Below are positions 63,158 to 64,000 of a stretch of 64,000 nt of DNA, piece by piece. Position numbers and translations under genes: made by a program. Numbering within the stretch: position 1 is the stretch's first letter; the number at the start of each line of letters is the position of its first letter. The stretch is taken from contig CAVXOE010000003.1 of the NCBI GenBank assembly GCA_963763365.1, positions 310,001-374,000 on the forward strand, written 5' to 3'. The notes beneath the pieces are model-generated. The model was given only the letters and a program-made list of their open reading frames with translations. It ran no database searches and was not told the origin of the DNA. Origin of the DNA: VAZQ01 sp963763365 (lineage in GTDB: Bacteria > Pseudomonadota > Alphaproteobacteria > Rhizobiales > Xanthobacteraceae).

Positions 63158-64000
63158 ATGAGCAAGAAGATCGCGCTCGAAGAGCATTTCCTGTCGCCCG
63201 GCCTGATCGAATACTGGCGGCCGACGATGACCGAGGTCCCGCGCGAGCGCGGCGAGCATTTCTTTCAGTGCCTCACCGATTTCGGCGAGCAGCGGCTGCA
63301 GGGCATGGACCAAGCCGGGATCGCGCGGTCGGTGCTGTCGATCGCCGGCCCGGGCGTGCAGATCGAGCGCGATGCCGCCAAGGCCGTGCGCAATGCGCGC
63401 GAATCGAACGACTTCCTGGCGCAAGAAATCGCGAAACGGCCCGATCGCTATTCGGGCTTCGCTCACCTTGCCGATGCAGGACGCCAAGGCCGCCGCCGAC
63501 GAGCTCGAGCGCTGCCTGCGTGATCTGAAGTTCTGCGGGGCCATGATCAACGGCCACACCCATGGGCAGTATCTCGACGCTCCCGAACTCTATCCGTTCT
63601 GGGAGCGCGCGGACGCGCTCGGCGCCACGATCTATCTGCATCCAGCCGATCCGGTGGCGCAGCCCTCCGTGCTCTCTGGCTACAAGGTGCTGATGCGGCC
63701 GATGTGGGGATGGGGCTTCGAGACCGGCTCGCACGCCTTGCGGCTCGTCGTCGGCGGGCATTTCGACCGGTTTCCGCGCAGCAAGCTGATGCTCGGCCAC
63801 CTTGGCGAGACCCTGCCCTTCCTGCTGTGGCGGTTCGACAGCCGCGCCGAGTTTCATGGCCTCAAGCTCAAGAAGGCGCCTTCCGAGTACATCCGGGAGA
63901 ATGTCTTCGTCACCACCTCGGGCATGTGCTCGGCCGAGCCGCTGACCTGCACGCTCAGCGCCCTTGGGCGCGAGCGGGTGATGTTCGCCGCCGACTATCC
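63158..64000 (+). CDS. ACMSD-family amidohydrolase/decarboxylase (3' partial, one frameshift)
   Basis: Starts MSKKIALEEHFLSPGLIEYW. Glu8 and His10 match the metal-ligand positions of gamma-resorcylate and 2,3-dihydroxybenzoate decarboxylases; IYLHPADP and the window-edge FAADYP supply the later His and Asp. One extra G near 63475 (CTTGCCG) splits it; after correction HLPMQDAKAAADELERCLRD is in frame. The family does non-oxidative decarboxylation of aromatic acids with a Zn or Mn ion. It runs off the window at 64000; about 281 of some 325 residues are visible. Divergent from the IclR gene. Confidence 0.85.

Overview
The window is high-GC chromosomal DNA from an alphaproteobacterium, most likely a Hyphomicrobiales member near Bradyrhizobium/Rhodopseudomonas/Xanthobacteraceae. 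This rests on protein resemblance, on a gene order I recall from that group (ychF-pth-rplY, proC-ybjN-prs, pgeF-methyltransferase-lgt, MarR/response regulator/kinase beside a class IV aminotransferase), and on the abundant palindromic intergenic repeats. No rRNA, tRNA or CRISPR array was recognised.

Layout. 1-3.1 kb: 3' end of an energy-converting hydrogenase-related complex (membrane pump subunit, large subunit without the NiFe cysteines, FeS small subunit). 3.2-10.7 kb: small proteins, a PP1-type phosphatase, a P460-like cytochrome behind a perfect CRP/FNR-type palindrome, a PilZ protein, an MFS exporter, two MaoC hydratases and a DUF4282 protein. 10.7-13.8 kb: housekeeping block ychF, pth, rplY, ubiK. 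13.75-19.88 kb: a heavy-metal RND efflux cassette bracketed by two 137-bp direct repeats; the left copy covers the 5' end and upstream region of ubiK. 20.2-22.7 kb: a class III cyclase-TPR protein of different base composition, a RadC/transposase scrap and a palindromic repeat. 22.7-25.7 kb: a tripartite tricarboxylate transporter. 25.9-36.3 kb: proC, ybjN, prs, a lipoprotein, pgeF, a MidA-like methyltransferase, lgt, a TetR regulator, and a kinase/response regulator/MarR operon. 36.5-42.5 kb: ilvE-like aminotransferase, a TetR/ene-reductase divergent pair with a repeated operator, and two Vgb-type beta-propeller proteins, one carrying a c-type haem site. 42.6-46.7 kb: moaE, moaD, pgsA and uvrC (with a 181-bp palindromic repeat inside the coding region). 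46.8-47.6 kb: an IS5-family element. 47.9-53.7 kb: outer-membrane protein, GST, cspA, rlmJ, RNase T2 and an isopropylmalate-dehydrogenase-family enzyme. 53.9-64 kb: a CUT1 ABC transporter followed by a catabolic cluster (hydroxyacyl-CoA dehydrogenase, SDR, cupin, cyclase-family hydrolase) and, divergently, an IclR regulator and an ACMSD-family decarboxylase.

A strong caveat: from about 14 kb onward many genes, including essential ones (prs, lgt, proC), are broken by single-base shifts, nearly all interpretable as one extra base. I treat them as sequence errors and annotate each gene across its full span, naming the approximate shift points. The first 13.8 kb and 42.6-44.2 kb are clean.

The items most worth following up are the cysteine-less hydrogenase-like complex, the direct-repeat-bounded metal cassette, the repeat inside uvrC with its three intergenic relatives, the paired Vgb/cytochrome proteins, and the IclR-linked catabolic cluster with two matching candidate operators.
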